Source: an uncultured Pedobacter sp.
GTDB lineage: Bacteria; Bacteroidota; Bacteroidia; Sphingobacteriales; Sphingobacteriaceae
Direction of reading: 5' to 3'
DNA length: 64,000 nt
Assembly: GCF_913776295.1 (NCBI RefSeq)
Contig: NZ_CAJYOJ010000039.1
Span: 62,001-126,000, forward strand
Under the pieces are notes generated by a model. It did not search any database, was not told the DNA's origin, and saw only the letters and a program-made list of their open reading frames with translations. Below are positions 44,177 to 51,611 of the stretch, piece by piece. Every line of letters starts with the position of its first letter. Positions within the stretch are counted from its first letter, which is position 1. Made by a program: the position numbers and the translations under genes.

Positions 44177-44304
44177 CCAAATTATTGTGTATTTTTAACA
44201 CTATGAAAAATTAAAATTTATTGTTAAATTGTGTTAAATTATGGGTTTTAAACAAAATGTTTAATTTCTTTGTTTTAAATTAATACATTTGCTATACCAA
44301 TTTG

Positions 44305-44835
44305 ATGAAACTCTACACTAAGATAACGTTGCTCACAAAACTTGCATGCACATGGTGCATTGTTTTGTTATGCAGCTTAAATTCTTGGTCGCAACAAACA
44401 GATAGCATTCATATCAGTTTAAAAAGCAGAACAAAAAAAACCAGCCGGATTCCTGAAATTAAAGCCAACATTACGCCTTACAAACCACTTTTTATGACTG
44501 TTGGTGGTTCAGGAATGTTCAATACTTCTTCCACAGTGCCTAAAAATGCAACGGTCGTACCAAAAGATAAACTCCTAAGCATCTTAAAAATATATCCTAA
44601 CCCGGTAGAAGATCAGTTAAATATCATCTTATCTATCGGAAAAGATGGTACTCAGACAACCATTAAAATCATTGATTTATTGGGAAATGAGGTGGCAACG
44701 CTTTTAAATGAACGTTTAAATGCCGGTGAACATGCCAAAAACTTTGTCGTTCCAAACAGAATAAATCCAGGCATTTACTTCTTAAGGGTTATCGCCGGTT
44801 CAGAAAGCCAGGTAAAACGGATCTCAGTTTTATAA
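44305..44835 (+). CDS. Minimal type IX secretion cargo protein
   Basis: This 176-residue protein has a signal peptide (about 1-30, ending LNSWSQQ), a short 60-residue mature part and a T9SS type A C-terminal sorting domain (about 93-176). The domain is recognised by LKIYPNPVEDQLNI, then IKIIDLLGNEVATLL, PGIYFLRVIAG and the final VKRISVL. The mature part (KANITPYKPLFMTVGGSG) has no enzyme motif. ATG 44305 is used rather than TTG 44302. The protein could be a structural surface peptide or a remnant of a larger cargo gene. Confidence 0.82.
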   Translation: MKLYTKITLLTKLACTWCIVLLCSLNSWSQQTDSIHISLKSRTKKTSRIPEIKANITPYKPLFMTVGGSGMFNTSSTVPKNATVVPKDKLLSILKIYPNPVEDQLNIILSIGKDGTQTTIKIIDLLGNEVATLLNERLNAGEHAKNFVVPNRINPGIYFLRVIAGSESQVKRISVL

Positions 44836-44907
44836 CACCATTTTCTTTTCTATTTTTGATTGATGCGGGTTAAACCCCATTTATTTTCTCATATATTATA
44901 ATTAAGA

Positions 44908-45519
44908 ATGAAAATCATCGCCATTGGCAGAAATTATGCAGAACATGCAAAGGAATTGAACAACCCGGTTCCCACTAGTCCGGTAATTTTCCTGAAGCCG
45001 GATACAGCCGTATTAAAAGACAATAAACCTTTTTATCTTCCTGATTTTTCTGATGATGTACATTACGAACTTGAGGTGGTATTGAAAATCTGCAAGGAAG
45101 GAAAACACATTGCTGAAAAATTTGCGGCTAACTATTATGATGAACTGGGTTTGGGCATCGATTTTACCGCACGTGATATCCAGGCAAAACACAAAGAAAA
45201 AGGATTGCCATGGGAGCTGGCGAAAGCTTTTGACAACTCAGCACCAATCAGTATTTTTTTGCCTAAAAGCGATTACGAGGACCTTTACAATTTAAATTTT
45301 GAGTTAAAGATCAATGGCGAAAGCCGTCAGATTGGGCATACTAAAGATTTGTTATTCTCGTTCGAGAAGATCATCAGGTTTGTTTCTCAATACATTACAT
45401 TAAAAAAAGGAGATTTAATTTTTACCGGCACGCCTCAGGGCGTTGGAAAAGTAAATAGAGGGGACAAGCTGGAAGCCTGGCTGGAGGGAAAACAACTTTT
45501 AAATTTTGATGTTAAGTAA
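44908..45519 (+). CDS. Fumarylacetoacetate hydrolase family protein
   Basis: A 203-residue member of the FAH superfamily (YcgM/MhpD-like short form), predicted as acylpyruvase, oxaloacetate tautomerase or decarboxylase. Motifs: IGRNYAEHAKELNNPVPTSP at the start, HYELEVVLKI with the metal-binding Glu, GIDFTARDIQ and LIFTGTPQGVG. The family often has several activities. It lies 3 bp ahead of the M23 peptidase gene, an apparent operon without obvious logic. Confidence 0.9.
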   Translation: MKIIAIGRNYAEHAKELNNPVPTSPVIFLKPDTAVLKDNKPFYLPDFSDDVHYELEVVLKICKEGKHIAEKFAANYYDELGLGIDFTARDIQAKHKEKGLPWELAKAFDNSAPISIFLPKSDYEDLYNLNFELKINGESRQIGHTKDLLFSFEKIIRFVSQYITLKKGDLIFTGTPQGVGKVNRGDKLEAWLEGKQLLNFDVK

Positions 45520-45522
45520 CGA

Positions 45523-47253
45523 ATGATCAATAACCCAATCCAATACATTAAAATTTTCTTTACTATCTGCCTTTTAATTGTGTCGTCCTTTGTTCGGGCA
45601 CAGCAGATTTTCAGTAACAATAAATATCCGATTACCGATTTCCGGCAGCCTTTAGATATTACCCCTCCGGCCCTGGCAGGTTCTTTTGGCGAAATCCGGG
45701 CCAATCACTTTCATTCAGGAGTTGATTTCAGGACCAACCAGCGCGAAGGGTATCCGGTTTATGCAGTTGCAGATGGCTATATTTCGAGGTTGAGGGTACA
45801 GAACAGTGGTTTTGGACAAGCACTTTATATTAACCATGCAAATGGTTTTACTACTGTTTACGGCCACTTACAGCGTTTCGCTCCCAAAATTGCAGCGATT
45901 GTTAAGAATCTTGAATATGAAAAAAAATCCTTTGAGCTAGATGAGTTTCCTGATGCCACATTAATCCCTGTATATAAAGGTGATATTATTGCCTGGTCTG
46001 GTAACCGGGGCAGCTCTGGCGGTCCACATTTACATTTCGAAATCAGGGATACTAAAACTGAAGAAACCATCAATCCGCAGTTCTTCGGGATCATCATTCC
46101 CGATAATATCCCTCCTGTCATCCATGGATTGTACGTATACCGTTTAAACGGCAAAAACTTTAATGAAAATACGCCAAAACAGGCTATTGCCATTAGCGGT
46201 GCAAACGGCAGTTATAAAACCACTGCCCCCATTAGTTTAACAGGCGAAGTTGGATTCGGCATCGTGGTAACCGACAGGCATAATGGACTATCAGGCACCA
46301 ATGGTGTGTATTCTATTCAGTTGGAGCTGGACGGTAAGAGAATTTACACTTCTGCTCTTGAACGTTTTGCCTTCGAAAACAGTAAAGCAATTAATTCACA
46401 TATCGACTATCCTACCTACTTAAATACAAAAAGAAGTATCCAGAAAAGTTTTGTTGAACCTGGAAACCCCTTAAAAATTTACAGTGGCTTGGTAAACAGT
46501 GGCAAAATTAATTTCAATGATGGCGCTTCACACCAGCTTCGCTACATCATTACCGATTCAAAAGGCAACTCTTCTGTTCTTCCTTTTACGGTAAATGCAG
46601 GTGTGGCAGCTGTTACTGCCCCTATTGTTCCTACCGGAATAATTTATCCTTACAACAAAGTGAATGAATTAAACACCGATGAGATTAAAGTGGTGCTCCC
46701 CATCGGAACGTTGTACAGTGATTTAAACTTTACTTATAAAAAGTTACCAAAGCCTGCAGGCAATGCCTGGTCGGCTGTGCATCAGATTCACAATAGATAT
46801 ACGCCGTTACATATCGGATTCGAGATCTCTGTCAAGGCTGATCAACTTCCCGAAAACCTCAGGAGTAAGGCCCTGATTGTAAATACCAACGGCTCCTCAC
46901 AGGGTGGCTTTTTTGAAAACGGTTATATTAAAGCCACACCCAAAAATTTTGGAAGTTTTTATATAGCTACCGATACTATTGCACCTAGAATAGTACCTGT
47001 AAATATCTCGGCCGGGAAAAACATAGCAGGTTTATCTAAAATAATCTTCAAAATAAGCGATAATCTATCCGGAATAAAAAGTTTTAATGGCTACATTGAT
47101 GGAAAATGGATATTAATGGAATTTGATGCCAAAACGGCAACCCTTTGGCATAGCTTTGATGAGCGAACTTCATCAGGCAAGCATTCGTTTGAACTGGTGG
47201 TTACAGATATGAAAGAAAATACAAGACGATACACGATAAATTTTTCCAAATAA
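45523..47253 (+). CDS. M23-family peptidoglycan endopeptidase
   Basis: A 576-residue exported protein (signal about 1-27). The N-terminal LytM/M23 domain carries the zinc ligands His64/Asp68 in NHFHSGVDFR, a conserved YGHL (His115) and HLH (His169, His171). The C-terminal 380 residues are beta-rich, with repeated Ig-like strands (TIAPRIVPVNISAGKN, KIIFKISDNLSGIKSF), possibly for binding the wall or the enzyme itself. All metal ligands are present, so it should be active on peptide crosslinks. Confidence 0.9.
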   Translation: MINNPIQYIKIFFTICLLIVSSFVRAQQIFSNNKYPITDFRQPLDITPPALAGSFGEIRANHFHSGVDFRTNQREGYPVYAVADGYISRLRVQNSGFGQALYINHANGFTTVYGHLQRFAPKIAAIVKNLEYEKKSFELDEFPDATLIPVYKGDIIAWSGNRGSSGGPHLHFEIRDTKTEETINPQFFGIIIPDNIPPVIHGLYVYRLNGKNFNENTPKQAIAISGANGSYKTTAPISLTGEVGFGIVVTDRHNGLSGTNGVYSIQLELDGKRIYTSALERFAFENSKAINSHIDYPTYLNTKRSIQKSFVEPGNPLKIYSGLVNSGKINFNDGASHQLRYIITDSKGNSSVLPFTVNAGVAAVTAPIVPTGIIYPYNKVNELNTDEIKVVLPIGTLYSDLNFTYKKLPKPAGNAWSAVHQIHNRYTPLHIGFEISVKADQLPENLRSKALIVNTNGSSQGGFFENGYIKATPKNFGSFYIATDTIAPRIVPVNISAGKNIAGLSKIIFKISDNLSGIKSFNGYIDGKWILMEFDAKTATLWHSFDERTSSGKHSFELVVTDMKENTRRYTINFSK

Positions 47254-47375
47254 GTGGTAAAAATGTTTTAAAATGTCATCTTTTAAATCCCATCGAACAG
47301 GATACTAATTTAAACTGTTTACATTGCAGCATTAATTAACAGATCCATTAACATAAATATTCAATCATTTTATAT

Positions 47376-47840
47376 ATGGCAGAATTAAAAGAAGGTGATC
47401 AGGCACCTGCAATTACCTCAAAAGATCAAAATGGAAACCAGGTTTCGTTAAGCGATTATAAAGGTAAAACCGTTGTACTTTATTTTTATCCTAAAGACGA
47501 TACCCCGGGTTGCACCGCTGAAGCCTGCGATTTTAGAGATAACTATCAAGGTTTACAGGCCAAAGGCATTGTTGTTTTAGGCGTAAGCGTTGATGATGAA
47601 AAATCGCATCAAAAGTTTGTGGCCAAACATAACCTTCCATTTACCCTATTGGCAGATACCGATCAGAAAATCGTAAATGACTATGGAGTTTGGGCAGAAA
47701 AGAACATGTATGGCAAAAAATACATGGGTACCGTTCGCGCTACTTTCATAATAGATGGCGAAGGAAAAATTATCCACATCATCAAAAAGGTCGACACCAA
47801 AAATGCTACCCAACAAGTACTCAATTTAATCAATAACTAA
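47376..47840 (+). CDS. bcp: Thiol peroxidase, BCP/PrxQ type
   Basis: A 154-residue peroxiredoxin that reduces hydroperoxides with thioredoxin. It has the peroxidatic Cys46 and a resolving Cys51 in DDTPGCTAEACDF, the atypical 2-Cys layout of BCP. The C-terminus (GTVRATFIIDGEGKIIHIIKKV) is typical. It is monocistronic by spacing (122 bp before, 57 bp after). Confidence 0.95.
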   Translation: MAELKEGDQAPAITSKDQNGNQVSLSDYKGKTVVLYFYPKDDTPGCTAEACDFRDNYQGLQAKGIVVLGVSVDDEKSHQKFVAKHNLPFTLLADTDQKIVNDYGVWAEKNMYGKKYMGTVRATFIIDGEGKIIHIIKKVDTKNATQQVLNLINN

Positions 47841-47863
47841 TTATGATATAGCAGGTAAAATAT

Positions 47864-47871
47864 TACCTTTG
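47864..47871 (+). promoter_or_regulatory. -7 box of the transketolase genes (TACCTTTG)
   Basis: TACCTTTG lies 26 bp before the ATG at 47898, in the 57-bp gap behind bcp. No clear -33 TTG is seen. Confidence 0.5.
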
Positions 47872-47897
47872 TTATGTAACAACAACCTCTTATTTTA

Positions 47898-48743
47898 ATG
47901 AAACATACAATTAAAGAGCTAGAAGATATTGCGTCTCAAATCAGAAGAGATATCGTAAGAATGGTTCACGGATGCCAATCTGGCCACCCTGGTGGCTCAT
48001 TGGGTTGCGCCGATTTTTTTACCGCCCTGTATTTTGAAGTGTTAAATCACAATAAAGATTTTAGTATGGACGGTATTGGCGAAGATTTGTTTTTCCTCTC
48101 TAATGGTCACATTTCTCCGGTTTGGTACAGTACACTGGCTCATGCTGGTTATTTTGATAAAAGTGAACTGGCCACTTTCCGTAAACTGGATTCGAGATTG
48201 CAGGGTCACCCTACAACACACGAACATTTGCCGGGAATCCGCGTGGCTTCCGGCTCATTGGGCCAGGGTATGTCGGTAGCTATTGGTGCTGCTTTAACTA
48301 AAAGATTAAATGGCGATCACTCATACGTTTTCACCCTGCATGGTGACGGTGAGCTACAAGAAGGTCAAAACTGGGAAGCGGCCATGTTTGCCCCTTTTCA
48401 TGAACTGGATCGCTTAATCTGCAGTGTCGATTACAATGGTCAACAGATTGATGGTCCTACCAAGAAAGTGCTTTCTTTAGACAGTTTGCAGGATAAATTT
48501 GAAGCTTTCGGATGGCATGTAATCAATACAGACGGTAATGATATGCAATCGATCGTTGAAGGTTTACACTATGCCAAAACCCTAACCGGCAAAGGTAAAC
48601 CGATCTTAAATTTAATGAGTACGCAAATGGGCGCAGGTGTAGATTATATGATGGGTTCTCACAAATGGCATGGTACAGCGCCGAATGATGAGCAATTAGC
48701 GACTGCTTTAGCGCAATTGCCAGAAACTTTAGGGGATTACTAA
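47898..48743 (+). CDS. Transketolase, N-terminal subunit
   Basis: The 281-residue thiamine-diphosphate-binding half of a split transketolase of the pentose phosphate pathway. Motifs: SGHPGGSLGCADFFTALY (28-45), ASGSLGQGMSVAIGAAL and the TPP motif HGDGELQEGQNWEA (148-161) with Asn180 in DYN. The C-terminal half is the next gene. Split forms are common in archaea and several bacterial phyla, including this one. The 88-bp spacer to its partner contains a hairpin of AGATATGAGAT type. Confidence 0.93.
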   Translation: MKHTIKELEDIASQIRRDIVRMVHGCQSGHPGGSLGCADFFTALYFEVLNHNKDFSMDGIGEDLFFLSNGHISPVWYSTLAHAGYFDKSELATFRKLDSRLQGHPTTHEHLPGIRVASGSLGQGMSVAIGAALTKRLNGDHSYVFTLHGDGELQEGQNWEAAMFAPFHELDRLICSVDYNGQQIDGPTKKVLSLDSLQDKFEAFGWHVINTDGNDMQSIVEGLHYAKTLTGKGKPILNLMSTQMGAGVDYMMGSHKWHGTAPNDEQLATALAQLPETLGDY

Positions 48744-48760
48744 ATTAGATTGGAGACAAC

Positions 48761-48823
48761 AGATATGAGATTGGAGACGAATTGTCGCCTGATCTCACAT
48801 CTAAAATCTCATATCTCATATCT
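48761..48823. repeat. Inverted repeat between the transketolase subunit genes
   Basis: AGATATGAGAT (48761-48771) is perfectly complementary to ATCTCATATCT at 48806-48816, and again to the copy at 48813-48823. An inner GAC/GTC hairpin lies between. The same words build the hairpin at 49786-49860. Confidence 0.7.
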
Positions 48824-48831
48824 AAAACAAA

Positions 48832-49788
48832 ATGAAAAAATATACATATACAGAAAAAAAAGATACACGTTCGGGTTTTGGAGCTGGCTTACATGAAGCT
48901 GGAAAGAAAAACGAAAATGTGGTTGCCTTGTGTGCAGATTTGGTTGGATCGCTTAAAATGGATGCTTTTATCAAAGATTTTCCTGAGCGTTTTACACAGG
49001 TTGGTATTGCAGAAGCAAATATGATCGGTATTGCAGCAGGGATGACCATTGGCGGTAAAATTCCTTTTACGGGTACTTTTGCCAACTTCTCTACTGGCCG
49101 TGTTTACGACCAGATTCGTCAATCAGTAGCTTATTCAAACAAAAACGTTAAGATCTGCGCATCTCACGCCGGATTGACTTTAGGGGAAGATGGAGCAACA
49201 CACCAGATTCTCGAAGATATCGGTTTAATGAAAATGTTGCCGGGCATGGTGGTAATCAACCCTTGCGATTATAACCAGACCAAAGCAGCAACTATGGCTA
49301 TTGCCGAGTACGAAGGCCCCGTTTATTTACGTTTCGGCCGTCCGGTAATCCCGGTATTTACAGATCCGGATCAAAAATTCGAGATTGGTAAAGCCTGGAT
49401 GGTTAACGAAGGAACAGATGTGACCATTATTGCTACCGGCCATATGGTTTGGAAAGCGATCGAAGCTGGCGAGAAATTAGCTGAATTAGGTATTGATGCC
49501 GAAATTATCAATATCCATACCATCAAACCTTTGGATGAGGAAGCCATCCTAACATCCGTTAAGAAAACCGGATGTGTAGTTACTTGCGAAGAGCATAATA
49601 AATTTGGTGGATTGGGCGAAAGTGTGGCTCGTTTGTTAACCACCGAACTGCCAACTCCTCAAGAGTTTGTAGCTACTAACGATACTTTTGGCGAAAGCGG
49701 AACACCTGATCAACTGATGTCTAAATATGGTTTAGATGCCGTAAACATTGTTGAAGCAGCTCAAAAAGTAATTGGCAGAAAAAAATAG
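48832..49788 (+). CDS. Transketolase, C-terminal subunit
   Basis: The 318-residue partner of the preceding gene, with the pyrimidine-binding domain (DLVGSLKMDAF, GIAEANMIGIAAGM with the Glu that activates thiamine, GTFANFSTGRVYDQIRQSVAY) and the C-terminal transketolase domain (ATGHMVWKAIEAGEKLAELG). Both subunits together equal a full transketolase. Its TAG stop is part of the outer stem of a long hairpin. Confidence 0.93.
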   Translation: MKKYTYTEKKDTRSGFGAGLHEAGKKNENVVALCADLVGSLKMDAFIKDFPERFTQVGIAEANMIGIAAGMTIGGKIPFTGTFANFSTGRVYDQIRQSVAYSNKNVKICASHAGLTLGEDGATHQILEDIGLMKMLPGMVVINPCDYNQTKAATMAIAEYEGPVYLRFGRPVIPVFTDPDQKFEIGKAWMVNEGTDVTIIATGHMVWKAIEAGEKLAELGIDAEIINIHTIKPLDEEAILTSVKKTGCVVTCEEHNKFGGLGESVARLLTTELPTPQEFVATNDTFGESGTPDQLMSKYGLDAVNIVEAAQKVIGRKK

Positions 49789-49860
49789 ATTTGAGATATT
49801 AGATATGAGATTTGAGACATCAATCAAATCTCATATCTCCATTCTCACATCTCAAATCTA
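49786..49860. repeat. Long hairpin between transketolase and the sigma factor gene
   Basis: Two nested perfect stems: outer TAGATTTGAGA (49786-49796) with TCTCAAATCTA (49850-49860), inner AGATATGAGATTTGA (49801-49815) with TCAAATCTCATATCT (49824-49838), loop of 8. It includes the upstream stop codon and nearly reaches the next ATG. There is no T tract, so it is not a classical terminator. Confidence 0.8.
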
Positions 49861-49866
49861 TATACA

Positions 49867-50427
49867 ATGAAACAAGTTGAAGATTCAGAAATTCTCGCCA
49901 TGTTTGCCGTTGAGCAAACGCGAAATGAAGCCTTTAACCTGTTGCTCAAAAAGTACCAGCAAAAAATCTATTGGCATATTCGCAGACTGGTTTTAAACCA
50001 TGATGACTGCGATGATCTTTTGCAGGAAGTGTTTGTTAAAGTGTGGAAAAATCTCGATAAATTCAGAAATGATTCCCAGCTTTACACCTGGATTTACCGC
50101 ATTGCTACCAACGAATCGATCACTTTCTTAAATAAACAAAAGCAGCGAAACAATACCCCTTTGGATGAGGTATCATCCGAACTTGCCGATCATCTGGTAG
50201 CGTCATCCTATTTTAACGGCGATAAACTCCAGCTTAAACTGCAAAAAGCCATTCTCACCTTGCCTGAAAAACAACGGATTATCTTCAACATGAAATATTT
50301 TGATGATATGAAATACGAAGAAATTTCTGAAGTATTAGGAACCTCTGTTGGAGCACTCAAAGCATCATTTCACATCGCTGCAAAAAAAATTGAAGCTTTT
50401 ATTAAAAATGATGAAGTAGACTATTAA
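49867..50427 (+). CDS. ECF-type RNA polymerase sigma factor
   Basis: A 186-residue extracytoplasmic-function sigma factor. Region 2 has DCDDLLQEVFVKVWKNLDKF and YTWIYRIATNESITFLNK; region 4 has LPEKQRIIFNMKYFDDMKYEEISEVLGTSVGALKASFHIAAKKI, with the helix-turn-helix. It lies 33 bp ahead of the membrane protein gene, which is likely its anti-sigma factor, and then a Spy-like gene, giving a compact envelope-stress unit. No sigma-specific promoter motif could be identified upstream. Confidence 0.93.
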   Translation: MKQVEDSEILAMFAVEQTRNEAFNLLLKKYQQKIYWHIRRLVLNHDDCDDLLQEVFVKVWKNLDKFRNDSQLYTWIYRIATNESITFLNKQKQRNNTPLDEVSSELADHLVASSYFNGDKLQLKLQKAILTLPEKQRIIFNMKYFDDMKYEEISEVLGTSVGALKASFHIAAKKIEAFIKNDEVDY

Positions 50428-50460
50428 ACCTTTTCACATGAATTGTATCATATATCTGTG

Positions 50461-51120
50461 ATGAACGAAAATATAGAAGACAACGATTGGATAAATGAGT
50501 CTCCGGCACTTGCGGCCATGGAGAAACATAATCCTTTCTCCGTTCCCGACGGATATTTCGAAAATGGTGGAGAGGGCATTTTTTCTGCTATATTCATAGA
50601 TGAGTTAACGCAAAAAGCAAGTAGTAAACATTTTGAAGTTCCGCAGCATTATTTTGAAGATTTAACGGAACGCATACAAACCCGGATTGCCCTGTCTGAA
50701 ATACCGGTTGCAGAAAAAGCTTTCACCGTACCAGACAATTATTTCAATACACTGCAAAATAGAATTACTGATAGAATTTCCACGTTAGAACCTGCAAAGA
50801 AAGCCAAAGTTATCCCTTTATGGAGAAGAAATATGGTTAAATATGTAAGCGCAGCCTGTTTCTTGTTAATGGCTTCATTTAGTATTTATTTTTACCAAAA
50901 TGGCTCAACTTCTACCGGGCAGCAGTTGCCCGCCGCAGAAGCTGTGGCAAACGAGCAGTTATTATATGATATTGACGAAAGTACCATCATTGATCATTTA
51001 GAAACACAAAATACCACATCATCTAATATAAAAACAACTTCTGCGTCAGATACAGAAATGGAAAACTATATCTTGAGCAATTTCTCATCAGGAGACCTGG
51101 CTCAGGAACTAAACAATTAA
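50461..51120 (+). CDS. Probable anti-sigma factor with repeated VPxxYF motif
   Basis: A 219-residue protein with one membrane helix (about 125-145, NMVKYVSAACFLLMASFSIY). The N-terminal part is cytoplasmic and holds three similar units: NPFSVPDGYFENGG, KHFEVPQHYFEDLTERIQTR and KAFTVPDNYFNTLQNRITDR. The C-terminal part is Ser/Thr/Asn-rich and periplasmic. It has no zinc-type anti-sigma motif, but its place behind an ECF gene and its topology suggest that role. ATG 50461 is used, not the TTG 18 bp upstream. Confidence 0.65.
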   Translation: MNENIEDNDWINESPALAAMEKHNPFSVPDGYFENGGEGIFSAIFIDELTQKASSKHFEVPQHYFEDLTERIQTRIALSEIPVAEKAFTVPDNYFNTLQNRITDRISTLEPAKKAKVIPLWRRNMVKYVSAACFLLMASFSIYFYQNGSTSTGQQLPAAEAVANEQLLYDIDESTIIDHLETQNTTSSNIKTTSASDTEMENYILSNFSSGDLAQELNN

Positions 51121-51127
51121 TACAGAA

Positions 51128-51568
51128 ATGAAGAATTTACTTTTTGTTGCTTTAATATTTTTGTTGCCCACAACTTTACTGGCACAAAGACCAAGGGGAG
51201 AAGAAATAGAATCGCTTAAAATAGCTTTTTTCACTCAGAAACTTGATTTATCGCCGGAAGAAGCCAAGATTTTTTGGCCGATTTACAATAATATGCAGGC
51301 AGAATTAAACAGCTTGCATAAAGAACGCATGCAGAAAATGATCTCTTTCAGAAAAGTTGACGAAATTGATAACTTAACAGATGCACAGGTACAGAATTTG
51401 ATTACCAGTGAGTTTGATTTTAAACAGAGAGAGCTTAATCTCAACAAAAAATACTACAGCAAGCTAAAATCATCATTGCCTATAAAAGTGGTAGGTAAAT
51501 TCTACAGGGCTCAGGAAGGTTTTAAACGCGAATTGCTTAATAGATACCGAGGCGGACAAAAGCCATAA
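51128..51568 (+). CDS. Periplasmic Spy/CpxP-like protein
   Basis: A 146-residue exported protein: signal peptide (MKNLLFVALIFLLPTTLLAQ), then a helical body IAFFTQKLDLSPEEAKIFWPIYNNMQAELNSL. This LTPEEAxxFWPxY-type motif is common in Bacteroidota sensor proteins linked to ECF operons, comparable to the LTxxQ repeats of Spy/CpxP. It is the third gene of the sigma unit, 7 bp behind the anti-sigma-like gene, and is closed by a terminator at 51573-51598. Confidence 0.78.
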   Translation: MKNLLFVALIFLLPTTLLAQRPRGEEIESLKIAFFTQKLDLSPEEAKIFWPIYNNMQAELNSLHKERMQKMISFRKVDEIDNLTDAQVQNLITSEFDFKQRELNLNKKYYSKLKSSLPIKVVGKFYRAQEGFKRELLNRYRGGQKP

Positions 51569-51572
51569 AAAC

Positions 51573-51600
51573 AAAGACTTACAGTAATGTAGGTCTTTTT
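51573..51600. terminator. Bidirectional terminator between converging operons
   Basis: Stem AAAGACTTAC (51573-51582) with GTAGGTCTTT (51589-51598), one G-T pair and a 6-nt loop, followed by TTTT on the plus strand and TTTGTTTTT on the minus strand. It ends the sigma operon and probably the 51612 gene as well. Confidence 0.8.
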
Positions 51601-51611
51601 TGTTTTATAAA

